This document shows, one piece after another, positions 1-7,963 of a DNA stretch of 48,586 nucleotides. This DNA comes from an uncultured Bacteroidota bacterium. GTDB lineage: Bacteria > Bacteroidota > Bacteroidia > UBA4408. The notes beneath the pieces are model-generated. The model was not told the origin of the DNA and ran no database searches. It saw only the letters and a program-made list of their open reading frames with translations. The DNA lies in the NCBI GenBank assembly GCA_903840505.1, contig CAIMGI010000196.1:1-48586 (forward strand), read 5' to 3'. How positions within the stretch are numbered: the stretch's first letter is position 1; each line of letters starts with the position of its first letter. The translations under genes and the position numbers were made by a program.

Positions 1-1551
1 ATAATTTATTTTTTCTACAGTAATATTTTTCGTTTTAGCATTGCTTTCATAATTCTTAATTAGTTCCAATACATCGTATGCTATCGATTTTGATTTAGAA
101 CAATCAATAATCACTTTTGAATTGGCGGGTATCGCATCTAAAACTCTAATAAAGCTGGCTTTGTTAAAAAAAGAAACTTCTTCTGCCAAAACTAGATGGT
201 GTACCTCTTGTTCTTTTTCATTGGTAGTGATCTTTGTCATATGGTGTGAATTTCTGTAACTATGACGCAGTGTATAAAATATTCCAAGCAAAATACCTAC
301 CGTAATTCCTTTTAGCAAATCGGTTGCAAGAATCGCTATAACTGTTGCGGCAAAGGGAATAAATTGCTCCCAACCCAAGCGATACATTTCTTTGAAAAGA
401 GAGGGTTTAGCAAGTTTATAGCCTACCATTAAAAGAATAGCTGCTAAACTCGCCAAGGGAATTAAATTTAAAACACTTGCAATTGTTATGGCACTAATTA
501 ATAAAAAAATACCGTGTAAAATAGTCGACATTTTTGATTTTGCACCAAATGAAATGTTTGCCGAACTTCTAACAATTACTTGCGTAATGGGCAAGCCGCC
601 TATTAATCCCGAAATTATGTTTCCAAGCCCCTGTGCTTTTAGCTCTCTATTGGTTGGTGTTATTCTTTTTTGGGGATCCATTTTATCTGCTGCCTCTGCA
701 CTTAATAATGTTTCTAAACTACCAACAACAGCTAACACAATTGAAACTTTGTATACTTCAAAATTGGCTAGAACAGAAAAATCCGGAAATGTAAATTGTG
801 TTATAAAATCAGAAAATGATTTTGGAACAGGCAATCGAACTACTTGATCGTTTGCCAAAGTAAAATTAAAAATTTGGTTTTGGTAACAAACATTTAAAAT
901 AATTCCAAGTATTACAACTACAATAGGGCCTTGAATTAATTGAAATATTTTATGCTTTTGGGTTAATACCTTGTCCCATAAAATTAAAATTGCTAGTGAA
1001 ACAATTGCAATAAGAACTGCTCCGGGAGTAACGAATTCAATAGCTCTCCAAATTTCCGAAAACGTGTTTTGTCCATCTGGTTGAAAAAAAGCATCATCTC
1101 CCTCTAAGTCTTTATCCCAACCCAAAGCATGCGGAAGTTGTTTTAAAATAATAAGTAATCCTATGCCCGTTAACATGCCCTTTATAACAGAAGATGGAAA
1201 AAAATAACCAATAAATCCTGCTTTGGCATATCCTAAAATAACTTGTAAAATTCCTGACAATACCACTGCTGTTAAAAATGCAGTCCAGGAGCCACCAAGA
1301 GATGCTATGGAGCTTAAAACAATAACGGCTAATCCAGCGGCAGGACCACTAACGCCAAGTGCCGATCCACTAGCAGCACCAACCACAATCCCTCCAACAA
1401 AACCAGCAATTATACCCGCAAATAATGGCGCACCCGATGCTAAAGCAATCCCTAAACACAAGGGAACAGCTACAAAAAAAACAACAATGCTTGCAGGCAA
1501 ATCGTTTTTAAAATATTTAAAGGATAGCTCCTTATTACTTTGTTTGCTCAT
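1..1551 (-). CDS. SulP-family inorganic anion transporter, 3' end cut by the window
   Basis: I translated this by eye from the ATG at 1551; the reading frame stays open for 517 codons to the window edge, so the C-terminus is missing. The protein is an integral inner-membrane carrier of the SLC26/SulP family, which moves sulfate, bicarbonate or similar anions. The signature is near the N-terminus: PLCLGIALASGAPLFAGIIAG at about residues 30-50, followed by SGSALGVSGPAAGL. About ten hydrophobic helices follow. From about residue 440 a cytoplasmic STAS-like domain begins (VHHLVLAEEVSFFNKASF, then KVIIDCSKSKSIAYDVLELI). In Bacteroidota these transporters often sit next to a carbonic anhydrase; that gene would be outside the window. 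Substrate is not decidable here. The family call is secure. Confidence 0.93.
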   Translation of the reverse strand, partial: MSKQSNKELSFKYFKNDLPASIVVFFVAVPLCLGIALASGAPLFAGIIAGFVGGIVVGAASGSALGVSGPAAGLAVIVLSSIASLGGSWTAFLTAVVLSGILQVILGYAKAGFIGYFFPSSVIKGMLTGIGLLIILKQLPHALGWDKDLEGDDAFFQPDGQNTFSEIWRAIEFVTPGAVLIAIVSLAILILWDKVLTQKHKIFQLIQGPIVVVILGIILNVCYQNQIFNFTLANDQVVRLPVPKSFSDFITQFTFPDFSVLANFEVYKVSIVLAVVGSLETLLSAEAADKMDPQKRITPTNRELKAQGLGNIISGLIGGLPITQVIVRSSANISFGAKSKMSTILHGIFLLISAITIASVLNLIPLASLAAILLMVGYKLAKPSLFKEMYRLGWEQFIPFAATVIAILATDLLKGITVGILLGIFYTLRHSYRNSHHMTKITTNEKEQEVHHLVLAEEVSFFNKASFIRVLDAIPANSKVIIDCSKSKSIAYDVLELIKNYESNAKTKNITVEKINY

Positions 1552-1671
1552 AAAATGAATATTATTGTATAACAATCAAGCCCAAAACAGGTTTGATTTA
1601 ATTACTTAACGGTTGAAATTAAAATGAAATTAAAAACAAAGAAGAAGGCTTCTCCCCTGTCCTTGCTTTGA

Positions 1672-2016
1672 TTATATCAATTCCGGTGGGAAATACACCT
1701 CTTGGCTATAATCGGATGAAGAATTCTTGTTATTTATAGAGCAAAAACGACTACGTTCTGTTTGATCGTAAATTAAATTATTAGCAAACCGATTGTTATC
1801 AAAATAAAAATCATCCGAAAAATTTAGTTTATCGTTTTTTTCATTCGACTCCTTTGATTCCGAACTCCTTTCCTCACATTTAAAGTCATCTACCCAAGTC
1901 ATTGAGTCATTCCCCATAATTTTTGAAAAATACTGAATGGTATCATAGCAATAAGCAAACGACACGAGTACAAGCAAAATATAGGTTACTGTTTTTTTCA
2001 AAAGATAAAATATCAA
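1672..2016 (-). CDS. Small exported or membrane-anchored protein of unknown function
   Basis: I do not recognise a family. The longest frame gives 114 residues from a TTG at 2016; a second TTG at 2001 would start directly at LKKTVTYILLVLVSFAYC, a good signal or anchor sequence, so the true start may be there. After the hydrophobic N-terminus the protein is polar, rich in Ser, Asn, Asp and Glu (residues 45-105). A perfect TAnnTTTG box reads on the minus strand at 2031-2024, seven bases before the upstream TTG, which supports expression. It lies just upstream of the SulP gene on the same strand, 120 bp away. An overlapping plus-strand frame at 1923-2189 has no such features and was discarded. 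Confidence 0.5.
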   Translation of the reverse strand: MIFYLLKKTVTYILLVLVSFAYCYDTIQYFSKIMGNDSMTWVDDFKCEERSSESKESNEKNDKLNFSDDFYFDNNRFANNLIYDQTERSRFCSINNKNSSSDYSQEVYFPPELI

Positions 2017-2023
2017 TTCGGGC

Positions 2024-2031
2024 CAAATGTA
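2024..2031 (-). promoter_or_regulatory. -7 promoter element TACATTTG for the small exported protein
   Basis: The minus-strand octamer TACATTTG matches the Bacteroidota -7 consensus TAnnTTTG exactly and lies just before the TTG start candidates at 2016 and 2001. Confidence 0.45.
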
Positions 2032-2130
2032 CTAATATTTTGAACTATTTCAGAAAGACAAACTGCGTAAAAACTGATTTTTTTGTTAAAAAATACAAAA
2101 ATGCACCCGAAGATTATTCCATAAATGACC

Positions 2131-2169
2131 TTAACAATTCGTTTACATTCTTTATATATTTTGGAAACA
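2131..2169 (+). promoter_or_regulatory. Candidate Pho box upstream of the receiver-domain gene
   Basis: Hexamers TTAACA (2131), TTTACA (2142) and GAAACA (2164) lie on an exact 11-bp grid; the 2153 position (TATATA) is degenerate. The last repeat ends nine bases before a near-consensus -7 box, GACCTTTG, at 2179-2186. The same nine-base gap is seen at pstS. An 11-bp pitch of direct repeats is the geometry of known PhoB/PhoP boxes, and TTAACA resembles the Bacillus PhoP repeat; assignment to a Pho regulator is inference. Confidence 0.55.
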
Positions 2170-2198
2170 TTAAGGCTAGACCTTTGTAAAAAACAAAT

Positions 2199-2579
2199 AT
2201 GACAAAGAAGATTCTTATAGTTGACGATGAACCGGATATTTTGGAGTTTATATCCTATAACCTAAAAAAACAAGGGCACGAGGTGTTTACTGCAAACAAT
2301 GGTGAACTTGGTTTGCAGTCGGCACTTAGCAATAAGCCCGATTTAATTATTTCCGACATTTTAATGCCAGTAATGAATGGTATTGTAATGTGTAGAAAAA
2401 TGCGTGAAAAAATTGAATTAAGTGAAACTCCTTTTATCTTTCTAAGTGCAACTAATGACGATTATCAAGTACTCTCTGCAATGGATGCCGGGGCAACACA
2501 TTATGTGTCAAAACCCATTTCTATACTGGCATTACTAAATATGGTTAAAGAGCTGTTAAGTAAGCCTTCCCATAATTAA
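2199..2579 (+). CDS. Single-domain response regulator (CheY-like receiver), Pho-linked
   Basis: This 126-residue protein is a receiver domain only. It has the acidic pair D9/D10, the phospho-acceptor D53 in the context SDILMPVMNG, the switch residue S83 and the invariant K105 followed by P106. There is no DNA-binding or enzymatic output domain, so it must act by protein-protein contact or as a phosphate sink. No histidine kinase is in the window. It stands immediately upstream of the phosphate porin and pst genes, and its promoter carries the same 11-bp repeat pattern as theirs, so I infer it belongs to the phosphate-starvation regulon. Receiver identity is certain; the role is inference. Confidence 0.93.
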   Translation: MTKKILIVDDEPDILEFISYNLKKQGHEVFTANNGELGLQSALSNKPDLIISDILMPVMNGIVMCRKMREKIELSETPFIFLSATNDDYQVLSAMDAGATHYVSKPISILALLNMVKELLSKPSHN

Positions 2580-2613
2580 AACCCTATAAATTTTATTTTA
2601 TAACCCCCAAAAC

Positions 2614-2630
2614 TTAACATTATGTTAACG
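2614..2630 (+). promoter_or_regulatory. Candidate Pho box upstream of the porin gene
   Basis: TTAACA at 2614 and TTAACG at 2625 are 11 bp apart and also form a perfect inverted repeat, TTAACAT-T-ATGTTAA. A second cluster nearby, GTAACA (2669) and TGTTAC (2693), forms an inverted repeat of its own. This is a weaker case than at pstS or pstC because only two in-phase repeats are seen. Confidence 0.45.
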
Positions 2631-2718
2631 CATTCGAAATTTTGCGTTCACAAAAATTTTATTCATTTGTAACATTAAATTTTAATACTAATTGTTACAT
2701 AACTTTAAATTAAGGTAA

Positions 2719-4014
2719 ATGAATCAAAAAAGAAATGTTCTATTAATGGGCTTTTGGGCAACATTAATCCTAAGCCAATCATTAGTAAAGGCACAAGATG
2801 TGGTTAGTCCCACAGATACACTTGCTAAGTCAATACACAGTATAACTGATGACTTAAGTAAAATGAAAAAACTAAAAATTACTGGTTATATGCAACCGCA
2901 ATGGCAGTATATTGATTCTGCTGGAGCACCATCTGTTGCAGGAGGTGATTTTAGCAATGGTTCGCCATACTATAGTCGTATAATGCTGAGACGAGGCCGT
3001 TTTAAGTTTACCTATGAAAACAACAATGCAGTGATGATGATAAATACAGATATCACCGAAAAAGGATTGTTTATGCGTGAAACATATATAAAAGTTACTG
3101 ACCCTTGGACAAAAATGTTTAGCATTACTGCAGGTTTGTTGCAAGATCAATTCGGCTTTGAATTAACCCAATCTTCCAGTGAGCGTGAAACTCCTGAACG
3201 TGCTCGTTACAATCAAACGCTTTTTCCAACTGAACGTGATTTAGGTATTTTCGGTACCTTTAAAGCATCAAAAACATCTCCGTTAAACGGATTAAAATTC
3301 GATGCCGCTATGATGAATGGTTCTGCAGGAGTTGCTTCTGAATTTGATAGTCATAAAGATTTCACAGGACGCTTATCTTATGTAGGGGGTACAAAAAATG
3401 AAAAAATAATTTTTGGAATAGGTGGCTCATATTATTATGGTGGTTACCGCATAGGTACAGTTAAAGATTATAATTCTGCAACATTGCCAAATTCTGATAA
3501 AGGGTTTGAATTTGCAAGCGACACTGCAAATTATAACAGAGTAGCAAGAAGAGAATATATGTGTTTTGATGGCCAACTTTCATTGGATTGGCTAATTGGT
3601 ATTACAACTATAAGAGTGGAATACATTCAAGGACAGCAACCGGGTACCGACAAATCAACAAGAAGTTTGGGGGCAGCACCAACATCGGCAATCTATCACA
3701 GAGATTTTGATGGAGCATATGCCTATTTTATACAGAACCTTGGTCAATCAAAATTTCAAGTTGTTGCGAAGTATGACTGGTACGATCCTAACGTAAATGT
3801 TTCAGGTGCTGAAATTGGCAAAAAGAGCACTAACACTAAAGTTGCTGATATTCGTTTTGATACATACACATTTGGTGCAACATATCGCTTTCACACTAAC
3901 GTTAAGTTAATGGTATTTTATGATATGGTTACTAACGAAAGTACAGCAATTAAAGGTTACACCCGTGACATTAAAGACAATGTTGTAACCGTGAGAATGC
4001 AGTATAAATTTTAA
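2719..4014 (+). CDS. Phosphate-selective porin, OprO/OprP family
   Basis: A 431-residue outer-membrane beta-barrel with a signal peptide ending around VKAQ (residues 23-26). The mature protein begins with a short helical stretch (SIHSITDDLSKMKKLKITGYMQPQWQYID), then the typical alternating barrel strands, including RIMLRRGRFKFTYENNNAVMMINTDITEKG and FGFELTQSSSERETPERAR. It ends in a strand with terminal aromatic residues, VRMQYKF, as outer-membrane barrels do. OprP-type porins let phosphate or polyphosphate cross the outer membrane. Its location between a receiver gene and pstS, with a Pho-box-like repeat upstream and a terminator downstream, fits phosphate-starvation control. Confidence 0.9.
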   Translation: MNQKRNVLLMGFWATLILSQSLVKAQDVVSPTDTLAKSIHSITDDLSKMKKLKITGYMQPQWQYIDSAGAPSVAGGDFSNGSPYYSRIMLRRGRFKFTYENNNAVMMINTDITEKGLFMRETYIKVTDPWTKMFSITAGLLQDQFGFELTQSSSERETPERARYNQTLFPTERDLGIFGTFKASKTSPLNGLKFDAAMMNGSAGVASEFDSHKDFTGRLSYVGGTKNEKIIFGIGGSYYYGGYRIGTVKDYNSATLPNSDKGFEFASDTANYNRVARREYMCFDGQLSLDWLIGITTIRVEYIQGQQPGTDKSTRSLGAAPTSAIYHRDFDGAYAYFIQNLGQSKFQVVAKYDWYDPNVNVSGAEIGKKSTNTKVADIRFDTYTFGATYRFHTNVKLMVFYDMVTNESTAIKGYTRDIKDNVVTVRMQYKF

Positions 4015-4024
4015 AAAAGAAATT

Positions 4025-4055
4025 CAAAAGTCATGTTAATAATACAGGACTTTTG
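4025..4055 (+). terminator. Terminator-like hairpin after the porin gene
   Basis: CAAAAGTC (4025-4032) pairs perfectly with GACTTTTG (4048-4055) across a 15-nt loop, followed by a T-rich stretch (ATTTTC). It lies 11 bp after the porin stop. Confidence 0.55.
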
Positions 4056-4084
4056 ATTTTCATCCTAAAACTAATGAGTTTTAA

Positions 4085-4112
4085 TTAACTCAAAAGAAAC
4101 ATTTGCTTAACA
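4085..4112 (+). promoter_or_regulatory. Candidate Pho box upstream of pstS
   Basis: TTAACT (4085), GAAACA (4096) and TTAACA (4107) are direct repeats at exact 11-bp spacing. The last ends nine bases before GAATTTTG (4122-4129), a 7/8 match to the TAnnTTTG -7 box. The repeat-to-promoter gap is identical to that at the receiver gene. Confidence 0.6.
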
Positions 4113-4147
4113 TAACTAAACGAATTTTGTAAAAAATATAAAAGACA

Positions 4148-4969
4148 ATGAAAAAAAGAATTTCAATTATTACAACAGCAATTTGCATTCTTGGAACCAG
4201 CACAATGTTTGCACAGAAAATTAAAGGGAGCGATACCGTATTGCCTTTATCACAAAAGGAAGCTGAGGTTTTTATGAAAACAAATAAATCTTCAAAAATT
4301 ATTGTTACTGGCGGGGGGAGCGGTGTTGGAATTGCAGCACTTATGGATGGCACAACAGATATAGCAATGTCTTCACGTAAAATGAAAATGGATGAAAAAA
4401 TGAAAATGCAGGACGGTGGTCGCCCATTTAAAGAAGTTATTATAGCAAACGATGCTTTGTCTGTAATTGTTAATCCTAATAATAAAGTGTCACAGTTAAC
4501 ACGCGAACAATTAGAGGGAATATATACTGGTAAAATAAAAAACTGGAAAGAAGTGGGCGGTGACGATATGGTAATAGTTGTTTATTCTCGTGAATCAAGT
4601 TCAGGGACTTACGAATTTTTTAAAGAACACGTAATGAACAAAAAAAATTACGGCAGTAATGTATTGAATATGCCGGCAACCGGAGCAATTGTACAATCAG
4701 TTAGTCAAACAAAAGGAGCTATTGGATATGTAGGTTTAGCCTATATGGAAAAAACAGTAAAAGCACTGAAAGTATCATACAACAAAGGAAAAACATTTGT
4801 TGAGCCATCAATGGCAACAGCAAAGGACAAAAGCTACCCTATTGTACGCCCTTTGTTTTACTACTACCCAAATAAAGTTGAAAAAACAGTTAAACCTTTT
4901 GTAGATTTTGTTTTATCAGCAGAAGGACAAAAAATAGTAGAAACAGAGGGCTATGTTCCTTTGAAGTAA
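4148..4969 (+). CDS. pstS: Phosphate ABC transporter substrate-binding protein PstS
   Basis: A 273-residue periplasmic phosphate-binding protein with a signal peptide cleaved near MFAQ (residues 20-23). Ligand-binding loops are all recognisable: GSDTV at 27-31, GGGSGVGI at 55-62, the SRKM segment near 76, and SRESSSGTYEFF at 148-158, which holds the Ser/Gly/Thr phosphate contacts. It is followed by a perfect terminator, so it is transcribed apart from pstC, which has its own promoter. Three in-phase Pho-box-like repeats precede it. Identity is secure from motifs and context. Confidence 0.96.
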   Translation: MKKRISIITTAICILGTSTMFAQKIKGSDTVLPLSQKEAEVFMKTNKSSKIIVTGGGSGVGIAALMDGTTDIAMSSRKMKMDEKMKMQDGGRPFKEVIIANDALSVIVNPNNKVSQLTREQLEGIYTGKIKNWKEVGGDDMVIVVYSRESSSGTYEFFKEHVMNKKNYGSNVLNMPATGAIVQSVSQTKGAIGYVGLAYMEKTVKALKVSYNKGKTFVEPSMATAKDKSYPIVRPLFYYYPNKVEKTVKPFVDFVLSAEGQKIVETEGYVPLK

Positions 4970-4987
4970 ACTTCAATTAATTTTTTT

Positions 4988-5016
4988 AAGAGCGACTCAA
5001 AAGAGTCGCTTTTTTT
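4988..5016 (+). terminator. Rho-independent terminator of pstS
   Basis: AGCGACTC (4991-4998) and GAGTCGCT (5003-5010) form a perfect 8-bp stem with an AAAA loop, followed by a run of T. It separates pstS from pstCAB-phoU. Confidence 0.9.
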
Positions 5017-5034
5017 ATGTCCCGTAATTATGTA

Positions 5035-5073
5035 TTAACATTTACGTAACATTAAATTAACCTAAGCATAACT
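5035..5073 (+). promoter_or_regulatory. Candidate Pho box upstream of pstC, four in-phase repeats
   Basis: TTAACA (5035), GTAACA (5046), TTAACC (5057) and ATAACT (5068) lie on an unbroken 11-bp grid, the best example in the window. Two possible -7 boxes follow: CACCTTTA at 5082-5089 (6/8), eight bases away, and a perfect TACTTTTG at 5105-5112, nine bases before the pstC ATG. Confidence 0.65.
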
Positions 5074-5104
5074 TTCTTAAACACCTTTAAAGAGGGGACA
5101 TAGG

Positions 5105-5112
5105 TACTTTTG
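5105..5112 (+). promoter_or_regulatory. -7 promoter element TACTTTTG of pstC
   Basis: Exact match to TAnnTTTG, ending nine bases before the pstC start codon at 5122. Confidence 0.55.
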
Positions 5113-5121
5113 TAGTGATTT

Positions 5122-6324
5122 ATGAAGGCAAGAAAAATAAAGGAAAAAATAATTGAATCCATCTTATTGGTCAGCAGTTCTATTACAAGTATAACTGTTT
5201 TGCTCATCGTTGTTTTTCTCTTTTCTCAAGGAATTTCTTTGTTTGGAGATTCTACTGTAGAAAAGGGTTCCGTAATGGCTGTTAACAAAAACAATACTAT
5301 TAAAGAACTTACAGGCAGTCAAATAAAAGAAATTTTTGACCAAAACATTGTTTATTGGAATGAAGTTGGTGGTAAAAAAGATACCATAATACTTTTCAGA
5401 ATAGATGATATTGGAAATTATTACAGCGATGAAGAAATAGGCGAAAATTTTGAAGGACTTTCAGAATGCGTAAACCGTTTGGTTGATAGTATCCCAGGTA
5501 TATTGGCTTATTTCCCGGAAAAATATTTGAGCAAAAATTTTAAAGGAAAGGTACTTCCCCTTGAAAAAGTTTCAATGAAAACTTTATTCAAAGGAAAAGA
5601 ATGGTTCCCAAGCGCACAGCCTGCTGCACAAATTGGCGCAATGCCCTTAATACTTGGAACCTTATGGGTAAGCTTAGGAGCCATATTATTGGCACTTCCA
5701 TTAGGCTTGGCTACAGCTGTTTATATGAGTGATATTGCACACAGCAGAGTGAGAAGAGTAATGAAACCACTCATAGAATTATTGGCAGGTATCCCTTCTG
5801 TGGTATATGGTTTTTTTGGATTAATTGTAATTGTCCCATTGGTTCAACAACTATTTCATTTGCCTGTTGGTGAAACAGCCTTATCAGGAAGCATTGTATT
5901 GGGCATTATGGCATTACCAACCATTATTACTGTTTCGGAAGATGCAATGAGAAATACTCCTCGTGCAATGAAAGAGGCAAGTTTAGCATTGGGTGCAACA
6001 AAATGGCAAACCATATATAGGGTTGTTATTCCTTATTCTGCTTCCGGAATAACCGCAGGAGCTATTCTGGGCATTGGTCGTGCCATTGGCGAAACAATGG
6101 CTGTGCTTATGGTTACCGGAAATGCTGCTGTAATACCACATACCATACTAGAGCCTGTACGTACTATTCCTGCTACCATTGCAGCCGAACTGGGTGAAGC
6201 CGCACAAGGAGGCTTACACTTTAAGGCATTGTTCGCATTGGGCTGCATACTTTTTATCATTACACTAATCATTAATTTGCTTGTTGAATCAATCTCTTCA
6301 CGCAACAAACATAAAAGTCACTAA
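5122..6324 (+). CDS. pstC: Phosphate ABC transporter permease PstC with a PstS-like periplasmic insert
   Basis: This 400-residue permease is longer than the roughly 300-320 usual for PstC. After a first membrane helix (about residues 14-40) there is an extra periplasmic segment, residues 50-155. It aligns with PstS of this same locus: VNKNNTIKELTGSQIKEIF...YWNEVGG matches VNPNNKVSQLTREQLEGIY...NWKEVGG, and the later GILAYFPEKYL matches GAIGYVGLAYM. The phosphate loop SSSGTYEFF is not conserved (RIDDIGNYYSDEE instead). The permease domain starts at about 170, with the EAA-like loop EASLALGATKWQTIYRVVIPYS. It is first in a tight operon with pstA, pstB and phoU. Function as phosphate permease is secure; the insert's role is unknown. 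Confidence 0.95.
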   Translation: MKARKIKEKIIESILLVSSSITSITVLLIVVFLFSQGISLFGDSTVEKGSVMAVNKNNTIKELTGSQIKEIFDQNIVYWNEVGGKKDTIILFRIDDIGNYYSDEEIGENFEGLSECVNRLVDSIPGILAYFPEKYLSKNFKGKVLPLEKVSMKTLFKGKEWFPSAQPAAQIGAMPLILGTLWVSLGAILLALPLGLATAVYMSDIAHSRVRRVMKPLIELLAGIPSVVYGFFGLIVIVPLVQQLFHLPVGETALSGSIVLGIMALPTIITVSEDAMRNTPRAMKEASLALGATKWQTIYRVVIPYSASGITAGAILGIGRAIGETMAVLMVTGNAAVIPHTILEPVRTIPATIAAELGEAAQGGLHFKALFALGCILFIITLIINLLVESISSRNKHKSH

Positions 6325-6327
6325 GCA

Positions 6328-7200
6328 ATGGGCTCAACAATAGCATCTAGAAAAAGACGAAACGAGCAAATTGCTTTTTGGTTGTTTCGTATACTCAGTT
6401 TTGGTGTAGTGGCAATTCTATTTTATATACTTTATTTTTTAGTAAGCAACGGTATAAAAGCTATCAGCTGGGAGTTTATTACACAAATGCCCGAAGACGG
6501 AATGACAAAAGGAGGAATATATCCTGCTATTATTGGTACACTTTATTTGGTTGCAGGAAGTATGCTGTTTGCATTTCCAATTGGTGTGGCTTCTGCAATT
6601 TATATTAACGAGTATACTAAGGATGGTATTGTTAAAAAAGTCATCAAACAAATGACAAATAATTTAGCGGGTATCCCCTCTATTATTTTTGGACTGTTTG
6701 GAATGGCCTTGTTTGTGAACCAATTAAAATTTGGTGATTCTATATTGGCGGGCTCTTTAACATTGGGACTACTTGCATTACCTGTAGTAATCAGAACAAC
6801 AGAAGAAGCATTAAAAGCTGTTCCGGATACATTCCGACAAGCAAGCCTGGGCTTGGGTGCAAGCAAATGGCAAACAACCAGTAAGGTTGTTATTCCTATT
6901 GCTTTTCCAAACATTATTACGGGTTTAATTTTATCCATTGGTCGTGTATCGGGCGAAACAGCACCTATTCTGTTTACCGTTGCAGCTTATTTTCTGCCGA
7001 AACTTCCACACAGTATTTTTGATCAAGTAATGGCCTTGCCTTATCACCTATACGTTATCACAACAAGCGGAACAAATGTGGCAGAATCAAGACCAATGGC
7101 TTATGGAACAGCACTTGTGCTGATAGTAATTGTATTAATTGCAAATTTATTGGCGAATGCACTTAGAAAGTATTTTGGTAAAAAAGTAAAAATGAACTAA
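6328..7200 (+). CDS. pstA: Phosphate ABC transporter permease PstA
   Basis: A 290-residue inner-membrane permease, the usual length. It shows six predicted helices and the conserved cytoplasmic coupling loop [24 protein letters not shown], which docks on PstB. It also has the family motifs [15 protein letters not shown] and [12 protein letters not shown]. It starts three bases after pstC ends, and its stop codon shares one base with the pstB start, so translation is probably coupled. PstA and PstC form the channel through which PstS-delivered phosphate crosses the membrane. Confidence 0.96.
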   Translation: MGSTIASRKRRNEQIAFWLFRILSFGVVAILFYILYFLVSNGIKAISWEFITQMPEDGMTKGGIYPAIIGTLYLVAGSMLFAFPIGVASAIYINEYTKDGIVKKVIKQMTNNLAGIPSIIFGLFGMALFVNQLKFGDSILAGSLTLGLLALPVVIRTTEEALKAVPDTFRQASLGLGASKWQTTSKVVIPIAFPNIITGLILSIGRVSGETAPILFTVAAYFLPKLPHSIFDQVMALPYHLYVITTSGTNVAESRPMAYGTALVLIVIVLIANLLANALRKYFGKKVKMN

Positions 7201-7952
7201 TGAATAAACTGGAATCAATTGATTTAAATCTTTACTACAGCGATTTTCACGCATTGAAAAATGTTTCAATGGCAGTTAAAGCAAATACGGTTGCTGCGCT
7301 AATTGGTCCATCGGGATGTGGTAAATCAACTTACCTCCGTACATTTAACAGAATGAACGATTTGATTGATAATGTTAAAATTGATGGCAGCGTATTGTTG
7401 GATGGCAAAAATATTTACGATAAAGCTGTTGTTACGGATGAACTTAGAAAACAAGTAGGGATGGTGTTTCAAAAACCAAACCCATTTCCAAAATCCATTT
7501 ATGAAAATGTAGCTTACGGATTAAGGGTAAACGGGATTAATAACAAAAAAATACTGGATGAAAGCGTTGAGAAGTCTCTACAACAATCGGCCTTGTGGGA
7601 CGAAGTAAAAGATAAACTTAAAAAATCAGCATTTGAATTATCGGGCGGACAGCAACAACGTTTGTGCATTGCCCGGGCTTTGGCAATTGAACCTACTGTA
7701 TTGTTAATGGACGAGCCTGCATCGGCACTCGACCCCATCTCTACTTCAAAAATAGAAGAACTTATTTACGAACTAAAAAAGAAATACACCATCGTAATTG
7801 TTACACACAATATGCAGCAAGCGGGCAGAGTGAGCGATTACACAGCCTTTTTTTATATGGGAAGTCTAATTGAATATGGTGAAACAAAAGAAATATTTAC
7901 GAATCCTAAAAATCAACAAACCCAAAATTACATAACAGGTAGATTTGGATAA
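7200..7952 (+). CDS. pstB: Phosphate ABC transporter ATPase PstB
   Basis: A 250-residue ABC ATPase. It has Walker [10 protein letters not shown] (residues 36-44), the Q-loop [16 protein letters not shown] typical of PstB, the signature [14 protein letters not shown], Walker [13 protein letters not shown] and the switch histidine in VTHNMQQA. The ATG overlaps the pstA stop by one base. It energises phosphate uptake by PstCA and, with PhoU, takes part in signalling phosphate status in bacteria studied so far. Confidence 0.97.
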   Translation: MNKLESIDLNLYYSDFHALKNVSMAVKANTVAALIGPSGCGKSTYLRTFNRMNDLIDNVKIDGSVLLDGKNIYDKAVVTDELRKQVGMVFQKPNPFPKSIYENVAYGLRVNGINNKKILDESVEKSLQQSALWDEVKDKLKKSAFELSGGQQQRLCIARALAIEPTVLLMDEPASALDPISTSKIEELIYELKKKYTIVIVTHNMQQAGRVSDYTAFFYMGSLIEYGETKEIFTNPKNQQTQNYITGRFG

Positions 7953-7963
7953 ATAATAATTGT

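Noticed and set aside
1923-2189. Plus-strand 88-residue frame overlapping the small exported protein
   Set aside because: It contains the candidate Pho box of the receiver gene and has no signal, domain or promoter of its own.
4076-4091. GAGTT-TTAATT-AACTC inverted repeat before pstS as a second terminator
   Set aside because: The stem is only 5 bp with no T run; its right half overlaps the first Pho-box-like repeat (4085), which explains it better.
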